Shown here one piece after another: positions 9,629 to 19,491 of a stretch of 64,000 nucleotides of DNA (its first letter is position 1; each line of letters opens with the position of its first letter). The DNA is taken from the NCBI RefSeq assembly GCF_009766065.1, contig NZ_LMUE01000002.1, positions 62,001 through 126,000 of the forward strand, given 5' to 3'. The notes under the pieces were generated by a model. It worked only from the letters and a program-made list of their open reading frames with translations, was not told where the DNA came from and searched no databases. This DNA is from Dyella sp. S184 (GTDB lineage Bacteria > Pseudomonadota > Gammaproteobacteria > Xanthomonadales > Rhodanobacteraceae). The translations under genes were made by a program, and so were the position numbers.

Positions 9629-10988
9629 CAACCAGCAACGGGTGTTTCCAGGCAGCGTAACTCCGCGCGATCCAGACCAGCAGAAACACTGCCAACAGGA
9701 AAGTCACTGGTCGGAATGGTACGCTGTAGCGCGCGAACGGCGCACCAGCTACATGCACACCAATGGCAAAAAGATGCAGCAACGCGAGTAGGCGCAACCC
9801 ATCGGTCTTCGCAGCCCCAAACAGGGTACGAGTCCTGGGTGCAAATGCCACCAGTGTCCCCAATACCCCACAAACCATCAGTGGACCATAAAGCCCCCCC
9901 ACGATCGCCATGATCAGAATGAACGCCGGATCGGTCAACCAGGGTGATCGGAATACGGGATACACAAACATGTCATGCCACCCATCCGGCGTAGACCAGT
10001 GAAAGAAGTAAATGGTCTTCCCGACAAGGTACCACTTGATCATCGCCACCGGCCTGCGCGCAAACTTTGCGCGCAAATCGGAAAATTCGTTTACCCAACT
10101 GGATCCGATTCGGGCGGCATCGGGATCATACCAATAAGGATATCCGAAGCTCTTGGGAAGGTCGTTGAACATGAAATCCGGATAGCTACCATTCTGCACG
10201 GTTCCGACCATTTGGCTGGAATCAGATAACTTATGCAGAGTGAGTTCATTGCGCGCCCACCAAGGGGCCATCATCAGCATGAAGCCAAACGAGAAAACAA
10301 ATATTTCGCGATGGAAGCGCCGGACTTGCGGCAAAAGCAAAAACAAAAGCAGCACCGGAACCCATTGATTGAGAGTAGGCCTTACCAAACAGGTAACGCC
10401 GAACAATACACCGGCCAGCACTGCCCAAACGCAACGCCATCGCCATCGTCTGGCTCTCAGCGAAAGCACCCCCAGGCCCAACGACAACATCAATGTCGCG
10501 CCGTAAAGTGTTTCTGTTAGCAGATACGGGACATAAACACTTTGATGCGGACTGATGCTGACCAGGACACCCAACCATAGTCCGGCCCATGCACCCAGAA
10601 GTTCCATCGCCAACAGGGTCGAGCAAAGCAGAGTCAAGCCGGCGATCCATGCCTGCACATGCGTCACCCGTGACCAAAAGGCGAGGTCAACCTTGCTGCC
10701 AAGCAGAAGGCGCAACATCCAGGGATAGGCTGGTGGGCGGATGTCATCCGGCTCGGGCGCCAAAACCTCAGAGCCATTGACCTTGGAAATGTCTCGCGAG
10801 TAGACATCGTAAAACTTGAGATTCCAGGCATATGCAACATAGTCCTTGGCATCGTTCCGCACAGGATGATCAACTACGGTGAGATCAGCCGTTCCCAGGC
10901 GCAAGAACATTCCGACCGCGAGAATCAGCAGTAGACAAAACATTTGCAGGTACCACTGCAGCGAACTCTTCCGTGAGGCTATATGCAT
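9612..10988 (-). CDS. GT-C fold membrane glycosyltransferase (GT39/ArnT/PMT_2-like)
   Basis: A 458-residue polytopic membrane protein. It opens with a membrane helix ([20 protein letters not shown]), then a periplasmic loop containing the paired acidic residues expected in GT-C enzymes ([17 protein letters not shown] and [13 protein letters not shown]), followed by about nine further hydrophobic segments. The architecture is that of polyprenyl-phosphate-sugar dependent glycosyltransferases such as ArnT or protein mannosyltransferases. The acceptor is unknown. Base composition is clearly poorer in GC than its neighbours (for example A-rich runs around 10270-10370), yet it overlaps rluD by 10 bp at its start and pgeF by 17 bp at its end, consistent with a transferred gene inserted into an operon. 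Confidence 0.75.
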   Translation of the reverse strand: MHIASRKSSLQWYLQMFCLLLILAVGMFLRLGTADLTVVDHPVRNDAKDYVAYAWNLKFYDVYSRDISKVNGSEVLAPEPDDIRPPAYPWMLRLLLGSKVDLAFWSRVTHVQAWIAGLTLLCSTLLAMELLGAWAGLWLGVLVSISPHQSVYVPYLLTETLYGATLMLSLGLGVLSLRARRWRWRCVWAVLAGVLFGVTCLVRPTLNQWVPVLLLFLLLPQVRRFHREIFVFSFGFMLMMAPWWARNELTLHKLSDSSQMVGTVQNGSYPDFMFNDLPKSFGYPYWYDPDAARIGSSWVNEFSDLRAKFARRPVAMIKWYLVGKTIYFFHWSTPDGWHDMFVYPVFRSPWLTDPAFILIMAIVGGLYGPLMVCGVLGTLVAFAPRTRTLFGAAKTDGLRLLALLHLFAIGVHVAGAPFARYSVPFRPVTFLLAVFLLVWIARSYAAWKHPLLVDGNRG

Positions 10989-11938
10989 TTGGCGTCATCC
11001 CTCAGCGCAGCAATGAGATTTTCAAGGTCGGCCGGGCGCGCCGTCTGAAACTGTAACGGTTCGCCGCTGATCGGATGCTCGAAGGCCAATCGTTCGGCAT
11101 GCAGCGCCTGCCGACGGAAACCGCGCATCACGGCGATCAGTTCGGGCGAGGCACCCTTGGGCAGTTTCAGGCCGCCGCCGTAAAGCGGATCGCCGAGCAG
11201 CGGATGGTTGATATGCGCCATGTGGACACGGATCTGATGCGTGCGGCCGGTTTCCAGCTGGCATTGCAGCAGGCTGTGCGCACGAAAGCGCTCACGCAGC
11301 CGGTAATGGGTCACCGCACGCTTGCCATCCTCCTCGTCGCGCACGGCCTGGCGCAGGCGGTCGCCCATGCTGCGGCCAATCGGCTCATCCACCGTGCCAC
11401 CGGCCACCATCGTCCCCAGCACCACGGCCTCGTATTGCCGCTCCACCTCGTGACGCGACAGCAGGTCGACCAGCGCGGTATACGTCCGCAGTGTCTTGGC
11501 CACCACCATCAGGCCTGAAGTGTCCTTGTCCAGCCGGTGCACGATGCCGGCACGTGGCAGCTCGGCGAGCTTCGGATCGTGATGCAGCAACGCGTTGAGC
11601 AGTGTACCGGCTGGATTGCCGGCACCCGGATGCACCACCAAGCCGGCCGGCTTGTCCAGCACCAGCAGATGCTCGTCCTCATGAACAATATTCAACGCGA
11701 TGTCCTCGGGCGCGCTGGTGACCTCGACCGCCAGCTCGACCTGGAGCCGCACCAGCTCGCCGCCGCGCAGCAGCTGGCGGGGTGGCGCTACTACGCCATC
11801 CAAGGTCACCGCGCCGGATTTGACCCAGCCACTGAGCCGCGAGCGCGAATAATCGGGGAACATCTCGGCCAAAGCTTGGTCGAACCTGCGTCCTGCTGCG
11901 CCCAGCGGCACCGTTGCCTCGTGCCGGATGGTGGTCAT
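10979..11938 (-). CDS. rluD: 23S rRNA pseudouridine synthase RluD
   Basis: Converts U1911, U1915 and U1917 of 23S rRNA helix 69 to pseudouridine. The 319-residue product has an N-terminal S4 RNA-binding domain ([18 protein letters not shown], residues 30-50), then the RluA-type catalytic domain with the Asp nucleophile in [17 protein letters not shown] (about residues 133-149), and [24 protein letters not shown] (about 226-249). It is divergent from bamD, whose start is 71 bp away, the conserved gammaproteobacterial arrangement. The last codons overlap the glycosyltransferase start. Confidence 0.96.
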   Translation of the reverse strand: MTTIRHEATVPLGAAGRRFDQALAEMFPDYSRSRLSGWVKSGAVTLDGVVAPPRQLLRGGELVRLQVELAVEVTSAPEDIALNIVHEDEHLLVLDKPAGLVVHPGAGNPAGTLLNALLHHDPKLAELPRAGIVHRLDKDTSGLMVVAKTLRTYTALVDLLSRHEVERQYEAVVLGTMVAGGTVDEPIGRSMGDRLRQAVRDEEDGKRAVTHYRLRERFRAHSLLQCQLETGRTHQIRVHMAHINHPLLGDPLYGGGLKLPKGASPELIAVMRGFRRQALHAERLAFEHPISGEPLQFQTARPADLENLIAALRDDAKCI

Positions 11939-12009
11939 GCCGGCATCCGCGGGCGGTGGCCGGTTTCGGCTATCATGCCTTTTCGATCAAACATCTGAAT
12001 CCTGTCCTC

Positions 12010-12864
12010 ATGCGTGTAACCAAGTTGCCGATGTCCAAATTGCCTGCCCTGAAGATACTCGTCGTGCTCGTGCTCGCCGTGTCGATGAGCGCCTGCTCGA
12101 TGTTCGGCTCCAAGCGCGCCACTGACGATAACCTGTCGCTGGAAGCGCTTTACAGCAAGGCGCACAACTCACTGGAGAACGCCGACTACTCTGGAGCGAC
12201 CAAGAGCTACCAGCGCCTGATTGCGCGCTTCCCGTCGGGCCCGTACAACGAGCAGGCCCAGCTCGACCTGGCCTATTCGCAGTACAAGGACGACCAGCCG
12301 GATGATGCGCTGTCGACCATCAACAGCTTCATCAAGACGAATCCGACCAACAAACACGTTGATTATGCCTATTACCTGCGTGGCCTGATCAATTTTGATC
12401 GCACCACCGGCTGGATCGCGCACTACACCAAGAACGACAGCGGCCAAGCCCGCCGCGATCAAGGCTACAACCTGCAGTCGTTCGACGACTTCTCCGAGCT
12501 GTCGCGCCGCTTCCCGGATAGCGCGTACACCGCCGACGCACGCCAGCGCATGATCTACCTGCGCAACGTGCTGGCGCAGTACGAGATCAACGTGGCCGAG
12601 TTCTACCTGAACCACAAGGCCTATGTCGCCTCGGCCGATCGCTCGCAGTATGTGATCGAGCATTACCAGGAAGCGCCACAGACCGGTGACGCGCTGGCCA
12701 TCCTGAGCCGCAGCTACCTGGCACTGGGTCACAAGGAGCTGGCCGACCAGACGCGTCAGGTACTGGCGCTGAACTATCCGAACCATCCCTATCTGACAGA
12801 TGCCAAGTGGCCGCATCCGCCGTCCACCCTGCGCAAGATGGTGCCGTTCTCCGGGCATCACTGA
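12010..12864 (+). CDS. bamD: Outer membrane assembly lipoprotein BamD
   Basis: Essential lipoprotein of the BAM complex that folds beta-barrels into the outer membrane. The 284-residue precursor starts with a lipoprotein signal peptide (LPALKILVVLVLAVSMSACS) and the lipobox Cys is in SMSAC. Five TPR-like helix pairs follow, e.g. LEALYSKAHNSLENADYSGA, FPSGPYNEQAQLDLAYSQYK and FPDSAYTADARQRM. ATG at 12010 (MRVTKLPMSK) was chosen; ATG at 12031 also leaves a workable signal peptide. It is divergent from rluD and is closed by a strong terminator 19 bp after the stop. Confidence 0.96.
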   Translation: MRVTKLPMSKLPALKILVVLVLAVSMSACSMFGSKRATDDNLSLEALYSKAHNSLENADYSGATKSYQRLIARFPSGPYNEQAQLDLAYSQYKDDQPDDALSTINSFIKTNPTNKHVDYAYYLRGLINFDRTTGWIAHYTKNDSGQARRDQGYNLQSFDDFSELSRRFPDSAYTADARQRMIYLRNVLAQYEINVAEFYLNHKAYVASADRSQYVIEHYQEAPQTGDALAILSRSYLALGHKELADQTRQVLALNYPNHPYLTDAKWPHPPSTLRKMVPFSGHH

Positions 12865-12882
12865 GTTTTCAGTTTTCACAGC

Positions 12883-12913
12883 AAAAAGCCGGCGATTCAT
12901 CGCCGGCTTTTTT
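12883..12913 (+). terminator. Rho-independent terminator of bamD
   Basis: AAAAAGCCGGCGAT-TCATCGCCGGCTTTTTT-type hairpin: AAAGCCGGCGAT pairs with ATCGCCGGCTTT around a two-base centre, ending in a T run. The A-rich 5' arm makes it potentially bidirectional. Confidence 0.92.
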
Positions 12914-13075
12914 ATGCGCGTAGCTCCCGCGTGCACAAGGTCAGCCGCTTTTGCCGCCATGCGCATCCCATCATGCGAACCGGGTTGTTCGTAAATACCT
13001 GCGACATCGTGCCATCTATCGCATGCCGGGCAGCTCACTATCCTTGCGACCTTAGACCCGCATCCAGAATATCCC

Positions 13076-15334
13076 TTGAAAGCCATCCTGCCCGGCCTGT
13101 GTGCCGTCGCCCTGATGCTGCCCAGCCAACGGCTGCTGGCGGCCGCCGATCCTGCTTCGGCAACCACTACATTGGCACCCGTGTCGGTGCATGCCAGCGA
13201 TACGATCGTGACCGAATCACCAAGCGTGCAGGTCCACGTGACCCGCAAGAAATTGCAGCAACAGAACGTCACCACCAGCGCAGATGCCTTGAAGTACGCG
13301 CCGAACATGATCGTGCGTGCACGCTACATCGGCGATCCGAATGCCGTGATCAGCGGGCGCAACGCCGGCACCCTGCAGAGCGCGCGCAGCCTGGTCTATG
13401 CCGACGGCCTGCTGCTGTCCAACCTGATGACCAACGGCTACAACGGCGCACCGCGCTGGGGCATGGTGGTACCGGAGGAAATCGGTGCCGTGGACATCAT
13501 GTACGGGCCGTATTCCGCGCTCTATCCAGGCAACTCGCTAGGTACCACGGTACTGATCCACACCGTGTTGCCACAACAGCTGGTCGCCAGCGTCAGCACG
13601 CAGTTCTTCAGCCAGGACTACCACGACGCCTATGACGCGGATGGCCATTACAACGGTAGCCAGATCGCCGCCACACTAGGCAACAAGCAGGGTCGCTGGA
13701 GCTGGCTGCTGGAGCTGAGTCGACTGGACAACGACAGCCAGCCGCTGCAATACGCTACAGCCACCGCCGGCGGCAACGCCGCAACTGCGATACCAGTGGA
13801 GGGGGCCACGCTGGATCGCAACCCGAACGGCACGCCGCGACTGGTCTATGGTGCCAACAGCATCGAGCACACCGTGCAGACCCAGGCCAAGCTGAAACTC
13901 GGCGTGGACATCACTGACCACGTCGCGGCGCTATTCACGCTCGGCTCGTGGCACGACGAAGCCGAGGATCGCACCCGCAGCCTGATCCGTGATGCCGGCG
14001 GGCAGCCGGTCAGCAGCGGGGTCATCAGCGCCGACAACCAGATCTGGACGCTGCCACGCAGCGGTCTGGCGCCCACCTCCAGCATCGATACGCACATGCT
14101 GTATGGCGCCGAATTGAATGGTCATCTCGACAACGGGTGGTACTGGACCGCCGTGGCCAGTGATTACGATTTCCTGCAGTCGCAGGCGGCTACCGCGAAG
14201 CTGGCCGAACCCGGTGCCCCGGTCGGCGGCCCTGGCACGATCGCCGACATGAGTGGCTCCGGCTGGAACACTTTCGATCTGCGCAGCTCAGGTCCGCTCG
14301 ACGATCAGAACATGCTGTACGCCGGCGTGCATGGCGATCGCTACATACTCAATACCCAGGTCCACAATGCGAACGACTGGCTCGGTGACGCCGACGGCAC
14401 CCAGGTCAGCGCATTCGCCGGGCGCACCCAGACCCGTGCAGCCTACCTGCAGGACGTGTGGAGCTTCGCACCCGCCTGGGCGCTGACGGTCGGTGGGCGC
14501 CTGGAACAATGGCGTGCGTACGGCGGCTTGCTCGCGAATACCAGCAACACGCTGCGCTATACGGACCGCCAGCGCACCGACTTTTCGCCGAAGACATCGC
14601 TGAGTTGGGATTTTTCCGACGACTGGCAACTGCGGCTGGCCCATGGGAAGGCCGTGCGCTATCCGACCGTGGCCGAATTGTTCCAGGGCACGATCTCGGC
14701 CAACGCCATCGTCAACAACAATCCCGATCTGAAGCCGGAGATCGACGAATCCACCGACCTCACGCTGAACCGCCAACTGACCAATGGCCACTGGCGCGTC
14801 TCGCTGTTCCAGGATCGGATTGCCAATGCGCTGTACTCGCAGACTGACATCACCATCACGCCCACGGTGACCAGCGTGCAGAACATCGCTGCGATGCGCG
14901 TGCGTGGCATCGAGGGCGAGTTCGGCCTGACGGATGTCTGGACGCCCGGACTCGACCTTTCGGGCAGCCTCGCCTTCAACGACGCCAGGACCCTGGACGA
15001 TCGCCAGTACCCGCTCGCCAATGGCAAATATTTCCCACGCATCCCGAAGGTCCGCGCCAGCCTGCTTGCCGACTACCGCTTCTCGCCGCAATGGGACATG
15101 TCACTCGGCATCCGCCACTCCGGCCGTCAGTACGGCACGCTGAACAACAGCGACTTCGTCGATACCTACGGCGCAGTGAGCAGCTTTACCGTGGCCGATG
15201 CCAAACTGCGCTGGCGCTACGCAGCGCAATGGACGGCATCGCTCGGCGTGGACAATCTCACCAACGAGCATTACTGGGTCTACCATCCCTACGCTGGCCG
15301 CACCGTGTTCGGCCAGCTGCGTTGGAACCTGTGA
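13076..15334 (+). CDS. TonB-dependent outer membrane receptor
   Basis: A 752-residue energised outer-membrane transporter. The start is TTG (13076), which gives a complete signal peptide (MKAILPGLCAVALMLPSQRL, cleavage after LLAA); no ATG would. The plug domain spans roughly residues 50-170 (TTSADALKYAPNMIVR, SGRNAGTLQSARSLVYADGL, VPEEIGAVDIMYGPYSALYPG). The rest alternates beta-strands, with the late barrel motif GKAVRYPTVAELFQG and DNLTNEHYWVY near the end; the last strand ends RTVFGQLRWNL. Substrate is not evident. It is followed after 23 bp by the propeller gene and then a thioredoxin-like gene, so the three likely form one envelope operon; metal or a metal chelate is a reasonable guess only. 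Confidence 0.92.
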   Translation: MKAILPGLCAVALMLPSQRLLAAADPASATTTLAPVSVHASDTIVTESPSVQVHVTRKKLQQQNVTTSADALKYAPNMIVRARYIGDPNAVISGRNAGTLQSARSLVYADGLLLSNLMTNGYNGAPRWGMVVPEEIGAVDIMYGPYSALYPGNSLGTTVLIHTVLPQQLVASVSTQFFSQDYHDAYDADGHYNGSQIAATLGNKQGRWSWLLELSRLDNDSQPLQYATATAGGNAATAIPVEGATLDRNPNGTPRLVYGANSIEHTVQTQAKLKLGVDITDHVAALFTLGSWHDEAEDRTRSLIRDAGGQPVSSGVISADNQIWTLPRSGLAPTSSIDTHMLYGAELNGHLDNGWYWTAVASDYDFLQSQAATAKLAEPGAPVGGPGTIADMSGSGWNTFDLRSSGPLDDQNMLYAGVHGDRYILNTQVHNANDWLGDADGTQVSAFAGRTQTRAAYLQDVWSFAPAWALTVGGRLEQWRAYGGLLANTSNTLRYTDRQRTDFSPKTSLSWDFSDDWQLRLAHGKAVRYPTVAELFQGTISANAIVNNNPDLKPEIDESTDLTLNRQLTNGHWRVSLFQDRIANALYSQTDITITPTVTSVQNIAAMRVRGIEGEFGLTDVWTPGLDLSGSLAFNDARTLDDRQYPLANGKYFPRIPKVRASLLADYRFSPQWDMSLGIRHSGRQYGTLNNSDFVDTYGAVSSFTVADAKLRWRYAAQWTASLGVDNLTNEHYWVYHPYAGRTVFGQLRWNL

Positions 15335-15357
15335 CCCAATCACCATCCAGGTATCCC

Positions 15358-16533
15358 ATGCGCAAGTTGATCTTTACCCTGCTCTGTCTGTTGCCGTTGA
15401 CCGTCATCGCGCATGACGACATGGCCATGATGCAGATGGCCAGGGGTCCGCAGCTGGGCGCCAGCACAGCATTCGATACGCACGGCCGGTTGTGGCTGGT
15501 CGACGCGGCGAACGGCCATGTACGACTGCGTCACTCGGATGACTTCGGCAAGACGCTCAGCGCGCCGGTCGAGATGAACGCCCAGGCCGAGCCGATCTAC
15601 GACAGCGCCGAGAACCGGCCGAAGATCGCCATCGGTCCGCATGATGAGTTGTATGTGAGCTGGTCGCAGCCACGCCCAAAACCGTATACCGGCTTCGTGC
15701 GTTTCGCCCGTTCACTCGATGGTGGCGCACATTTCTCCACTCCCATCACTGTGCACCACGACCGCGCCGAGATCACCCACCGCTTCGACACGCTGGCGGT
15801 CGACGGCCACGGCCGCGTGGTGATCGCCTGGATCGACAAACGCGACCTCGAGGCGGCACAGGCAAAGGGTGCGCGCTACCTCGGTGCCGCCGTGTACTAC
15901 AGCTGGTCGGACGACGAGGGCCGCAGCTTCGTGCCCGAACGCAAGCTGATCGACCAGAGCTGCGAGTGCTGTCGCCTCGCCATTGCGCGCACGCCGCAGG
16001 GCGACGTTGCCGTGTTCTTCCGCAGCATCTTCGGCGACAACATCCGCGATCATGCCTATGCCGTGCTGCCTACGGACGGCGAGCCAAGTCACGGCGAACG
16101 TGCCACCTTCAACCAGTGGCAGATCGCCGCTTGCCCGGAACATGGCCCCGGCCTCGCCATCGGTGCCGATGGCACGCGCCACGCGGTGTGGTTCGAGTCC
16201 AAAGACAAACCGACCATCTGGTATGGCCAGCTCGATCCGGGACATCCTCCGCAACACGCACTGTTGATCGCCAACGCCGGCGCCAGCCATGCCGACGTGG
16301 GCGTGCACGGCAAGACGGTATGGATCACGTGGAATCAGGTCAGCGCCAACGGCTATGCACTGATGCTGCGACGATCGTCCGACAACGGCGTGCATTTCGA
16401 TACGGCCCGTGAAATCGCTCGAAGCACTGACGCGATCGGCTCGCCACAGCTGCTGCAGACGCAGGATCGCGCGTTCGTGGCGTGGAACACCGCCGGTGGC
16501 TTCCGCCTGATCACACTGGATACCCCACAATGA
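15358..16533 (+). CDS. Secreted sialidase-like (BNR/Asp-box) beta-propeller with N-terminal His
   Basis: A 391-residue exported protein. Signal peptide MRKLIFTLLCLLPLTVIA is predicted to be cut after V-I-A, leaving a mature N-terminus HDDMAMMQMARG. The rest shows repeated Asp-box/BNR-like strands: RHSDDFGKTLSAP, ARSLDGGAHFSTP, SWSDDEGRSFVPE, RRSSDNGVHFDTA, which typify sialidase-fold propellers. It also has a CECC cluster (SCECCRLAIA) and CPEHGPG. No sialidase FRIP motif or catalytic triad is apparent, so glycosidase activity is doubtful. It lies between a TonB receptor and a thioredoxin-like gene and overlaps the latter by 4 bp. The His/Met-rich mature end and Cys cluster suggest metal (copper) binding; this is inference. 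Confidence 0.8.
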   Translation: MRKLIFTLLCLLPLTVIAHDDMAMMQMARGPQLGASTAFDTHGRLWLVDAANGHVRLRHSDDFGKTLSAPVEMNAQAEPIYDSAENRPKIAIGPHDELYVSWSQPRPKPYTGFVRFARSLDGGAHFSTPITVHHDRAEITHRFDTLAVDGHGRVVIAWIDKRDLEAAQAKGARYLGAAVYYSWSDDEGRSFVPERKLIDQSCECCRLAIARTPQGDVAVFFRSIFGDNIRDHAYAVLPTDGEPSHGERATFNQWQIAACPEHGPGLAIGADGTRHAVWFESKDKPTIWYGQLDPGHPPQHALLIANAGASHADVGVHGKTVWITWNQVSANGYALMLRRSSDNGVHFDTAREIARSTDAIGSPQLLQTQDRAFVAWNTAGGFRLITLDTPQ

Positions 16534-16988
16534 AACGCCTGTTGCTTGCGTTCGTCTGCATGTTGCCGGCACTGGCCAGCGCCGGCTCGCTGGAGCCGCT
16601 GAGCGCGACTGATGTACCAACCTTGCTGCAGCCACCGGCACATGGCGAGCGGATCATCGCGCTGTGGGCGTTGGACTGCGCTTATTGCGAACAGAATCTC
16701 CAGGCCTTGGCCACGCTGCAGCGCGCCCATCCGGAAGCCATCGAACTGATTACCGTGGCCACCGACAGCATCGAGCAACACGATGCCATCGAAGCACGCC
16801 TGCGAAATGCCAGGGTGGAGGATTACCGGGCGCGCGCTTACGCCGAAGCGTCACCCGAGCGGATCAACTTTCTGCTTGATCCCAACTGGGGCGGTGAGTT
16901 GCCGCGCGTGCTGGTGATCCGTGCAGATGGCAGCCGGCTTGGTTTCAGCGGCGCGCTGACGCCCGCACAACTGCAGAAGCTCCACTAA
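16530..16988 (+). CDS. Exported thioredoxin-fold protein (TlpA/redoxin-like)
   Basis: A 152-residue protein with signal peptide MKRLLLAFVCMLPALASAGS and a thioredoxin fold: HGERIIALWALDCAYCEQNL carries the redox CxxC (CAYC, about residue 50-53), and the C-terminal half has the cis-Pro-like strand GGELPRVLVIRADG followed by the final strand LGFSGALTPAQL. Start overlaps the propeller stop (ATGA), so translation is coupled. A likely role is disulfide reduction or Cys delivery for the Cys-rich propeller encoded just upstream; that partnership is inferred from gene order. Convergent with the asparaginase gene, 10 bp apart. Confidence 0.85.
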   Translation: MKRLLLAFVCMLPALASAGSLEPLSATDVPTLLQPPAHGERIIALWALDCAYCEQNLQALATLQRAHPEAIELITVATDSIEQHDAIEARLRNARVEDYRARAYAEASPERINFLLDPNWGGELPRVLVIRADGSRLGFSGALTPAQLQKLH

Positions 16989-16998
16989 GTTAAGAGCT

Positions 16999-18042
16999 CT
17001 ACGGCTGTGCCGTGCTATCGGCCGGCGCCGGTGGCTCGGCAATGCCATCGTCCTCGTCGCCGTAGATCGCCACGTGCGCTACGCCATCGGCCCCGATCCA
17101 GCCGCGGTACATGCCATCGGTATTGAACGGAATCGCGATGTGGCCATCCGTATCCAGTGCGATGGCGCCACCGTTGCCACCCATTGAGGGGATTTCCTGG
17201 TTGATCACCTGGGCGGCCGCCCGATTCAGCGGCACGCGCATCTGGGTCACCATCATGCAGATCTCGTGCGCGGCGACGGTGCGGATGTAGTACTCGCCCC
17301 AGCCGGTACCGGATACCGCACAGCCGGAATTCGCATAGGTGCCGGCGCCAATGATCGGCGAATCGCCGATCCGGCCCCAGCGCTTGTCGGTCATGCCGCC
17401 GGTGGACGTGCCAGCGGCGAGATGGCCCTCGACATCCAGCGCCACCGCGCCCACCGTGCCGAAGTGTTTCGCCGTCTCCACCTCGGCATGTGGCTGCTTC
17501 GCCGCGTCTTCCTTCAAGGCTTTCTGCAGCTGCTGCAAGCGTTCCTCGGTGCGGAAGTAAGAAGGATCGACCAGGGTAATGCCCTGCTCCTTCGCAAATT
17601 CCTCGGCCCCCTCACCGGCCAGCATCACATGCGGTGAATGCTCCATCACGGCACGCGCCAGCAGGATCGGGTTTTTCACCCGTTGCACGTCCGCCACAGC
17701 ACCGGCGCGCAGGGTATTGCCGTCCATGATCGCTGCATCCATTTCGTTCTTGCCATCGTGGGTGAACACCGAACCCTTGCCGGCGTTGAAGTTCGGATCG
17801 TCCTCCAGCACAGTGATCGCCGCCGTCACCGCATCCAGCGCCGGCTTGCCCGCCTTGAGCTGGGCGTAACCGTTCTGCAACGCCAGCGTCATCGCCGCGC
17901 GCACGGCCTTTTCCTTCGCCGGCGTCATGTCGCGCTTGATCACGCCGGCACCGCCGTGGATCACCAGTACGGGTGAGACGGCGGCGTGGCTCATGGTGGC
18001 GATTCCGAGGGCGGCAAGGACAACGAACAGGCGGTACTTCAC
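16999..18042 (-). CDS. Isoaspartyl peptidase / L-asparaginase (Ntn-hydrolase, plant type), exported
   Basis: Threonine-type N-terminal-nucleophile hydrolase that cleaves isoaspartyl dipeptides and asparagine after self-processing. GTG at 18042 follows GGGAGAG by a few bases and opens a signal peptide (MKYRLFVVLAALGIATMSHA), giving 347 residues; a longer frame upstream lacks support. Family motifs are VLVIHGGAGVI, DDPNFNAGKGSVFT, MDGNTLRAGAVADV, the processing site HFGTVGAVALD with Thr as new N-terminus (about residue 203), and GRIGDSPIIGAGTYAN. The C-terminal tail is rich in Asp/Glu/Pro (DEDDGIAEPPAPADST). Periplasmic location is predicted. Confidence 0.94.
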   Translation of the reverse strand: MKYRLFVVLAALGIATMSHAAVSPVLVIHGGAGVIKRDMTPAKEKAVRAAMTLALQNGYAQLKAGKPALDAVTAAITVLEDDPNFNAGKGSVFTHDGKNEMDAAIMDGNTLRAGAVADVQRVKNPILLARAVMEHSPHVMLAGEGAEEFAKEQGITLVDPSYFRTEERLQQLQKALKEDAAKQPHAEVETAKHFGTVGAVALDVEGHLAAGTSTGGMTDKRWGRIGDSPIIGAGTYANSGCAVSGTGWGEYYIRTVAAHEICMMVTQMRVPLNRAAAQVINQEIPSMGGNGGAIALDTDGHIAIPFNTDGMYRGWIGADGVAHVAIYGDEDDGIAEPPAPADSTAQP

Positions 18043-18171
18043 ATGACTCTCCCGACGGCAACGGGACAAGTATAACGAGCCGCCGATTTTGCACGTGCTA
18101 CATAAAGTGAAGTCCCCTGATTGTTCCAACCAGCGGCCTTCAACTCATCAAAGCTTGATCAGAAGCCGCTG

Positions 18172-19491
18172 TTACACGCTTGCTGCGCTATTTGCTGCCG
18201 CACAACTCCGAGTCGGCGTAATTGTCAGTATTGACGGCGCCCCGCCCTTTTCATCGTCCACTTTCACCGCCATCGGACTATTGAACGAACCGCGTAACGT
18301 GGGATGGAAATCAATAGCGCGCCCGTCGAATGTATGCACCGAACCTTTGATGTCGACCTGTACCACAGCAGCGGTTAGAGGCTTCACCATCAAATCAAAC
18401 GTCCACCTGGGCTTTCCATTGTCGTCCCCTAGAGAAATGCTTGCGGGCTCGCCGGTCTTTACGCATACCGTAGGCGTGCCTAATGTTTCGCTTCCTTGGC
18501 TGAGATTCATGGCGAGCTGAAAGACCTGCTTCGCCGAGGCATCAGATTTTGACTTGATCGCTGGTTGATTCATCGCATAGATCGCTCCGGTAAAGCCGGC
18601 AATGGCTGTGCAGACGATAGCTATTCCGATCAACCGGCGGCTGCGGTTCGGTGAAGACAATTTCAACATGGCAATGCGCTCCGTGATGGGATGACGAGGT
18701 GACCAAGTGCAACCAACCGGCAACGCAAGCGCGGCCGATTGGGTCTTCAACATGGCATTCGCATAACTTCGCCGTTGCACGCTGTGCTCGCGCAGCACAG
18801 CGGCATCACAGGCCAATTCCTGGTCGTGGCGCAGCGCCAAAAACGTCCAACGCACCAATGGATGGAACCAGAGGATGGCGACGACCGCCTGCGCGAGAAG
18901 GCACCACCAGCCGTCGCGTCGGCGCGCATGCGTAGTCTCATGAGCAAGAATTAGCGCACGCTCGGTTGTGTCGTAACGCTGTTCGAAATCGGCTGGCAAA
19001 ACGATACAGACTCGCCACGCACCAACCAGCGCCGGTCCGACATCTACACCAGCAGCGCGCAACACGGGCCAGCGCGATGACACGTCGACAACCGGCATGG
19101 CCCCACGCAAACGGGCACGGTAGCGTGATTGCGCGAGCGTGGATAGCAGCAAGGTGACCACGCTGCCCGCAAGCCAGACCAACACAACACTGGCACGCCA
19201 ATCGATGGCCATCGCACCCGAAGCATGTGATGGAAATGCCGCAGCCGCCGATGTGATTCTGAGTACTACCGGAGGCAATACCGTGATTGGTTCTGCGGCA
19301 ACATGCGGCAGTTGACTCGCCAGCATCGCCAGCGGCAGCAGCAACCAAAGCTGGAACGCGCATTCGGCACCGAAGAGGCGTCGGCATGGTCTGCGTAGTG
19401 GGGCAACGACGAGTACCGCTGCGGTGAAGGCGAGGATCAACAGCCAACCGCGCCCGAGCCAGTCGATTCCTGCCAGATCAATGCTGTTCAT
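18172..19491 (-). CDS. M56 (BlaR1-family) membrane metalloprotease without penicillin-sensor domain
   Basis: A 439-residue partner of the BlaI-like repressor encoded just upstream. Membrane helices occur near residues 15-35, 45-60, 100-120 and 305-325. The zinc protease motif is HETTH (ILAHETTHARRRDGWW, about 190), followed by ALRHDQELACDAAVL with the third Glu ligand. BlaR1/MecR1 proteins end in a beta-lactam-binding domain; this one instead has only about 115 periplasmic residues after the last helix (FQLAMNLSQGSETLGTPTVC onward), with no SxxK/KTG motifs, so the signal it senses is something else. Its ATG overlaps the blaI-like gene by 14 bp. Confidence 0.88.
   Translation of the reverse strand: MNSIDLAGIDWLGRGWLLILAFTAAVLVVAPLRRPCRRLFGAECAFQLWLLLPLAMLASQLPHVAAEPITVLPPVVLRITSAAAAFPSHASGAMAIDWRASVVLVWLAGSVVTLLLSTLAQSRYRARLRGAMPVVDVSSRWPVLRAAGVDVGPALVGAWRVCIVLPADFEQRYDTTERALILAHETTHARRRDGWWCLLAQAVVAILWFHPLVRWTFLALRHDQELACDAAVLREHSVQRRSYANAMLKTQSAALALPVGCTWSPRHPITERIAMLKLSSPNRSRRLIGIAIVCTAIAGFTGAIYAMNQPAIKSKSDASAKQVFQLAMNLSQGSETLGTPTVCVKTGEPASISLGDDNGKPRWTFDLMVKPLTAAVVQVDIKGSVHTFDGRAIDFHPTLRGSFNSPMAVKVDDEKGGAPSILTITPTRSCAAANSAASV

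Noticed and set aside
15358-16533. Calling the propeller an active sialidase
   Set aside because: Asp-box-like repeats are present but no FRIP arginine motif or catalytic Tyr/Glu arrangement could be identified.
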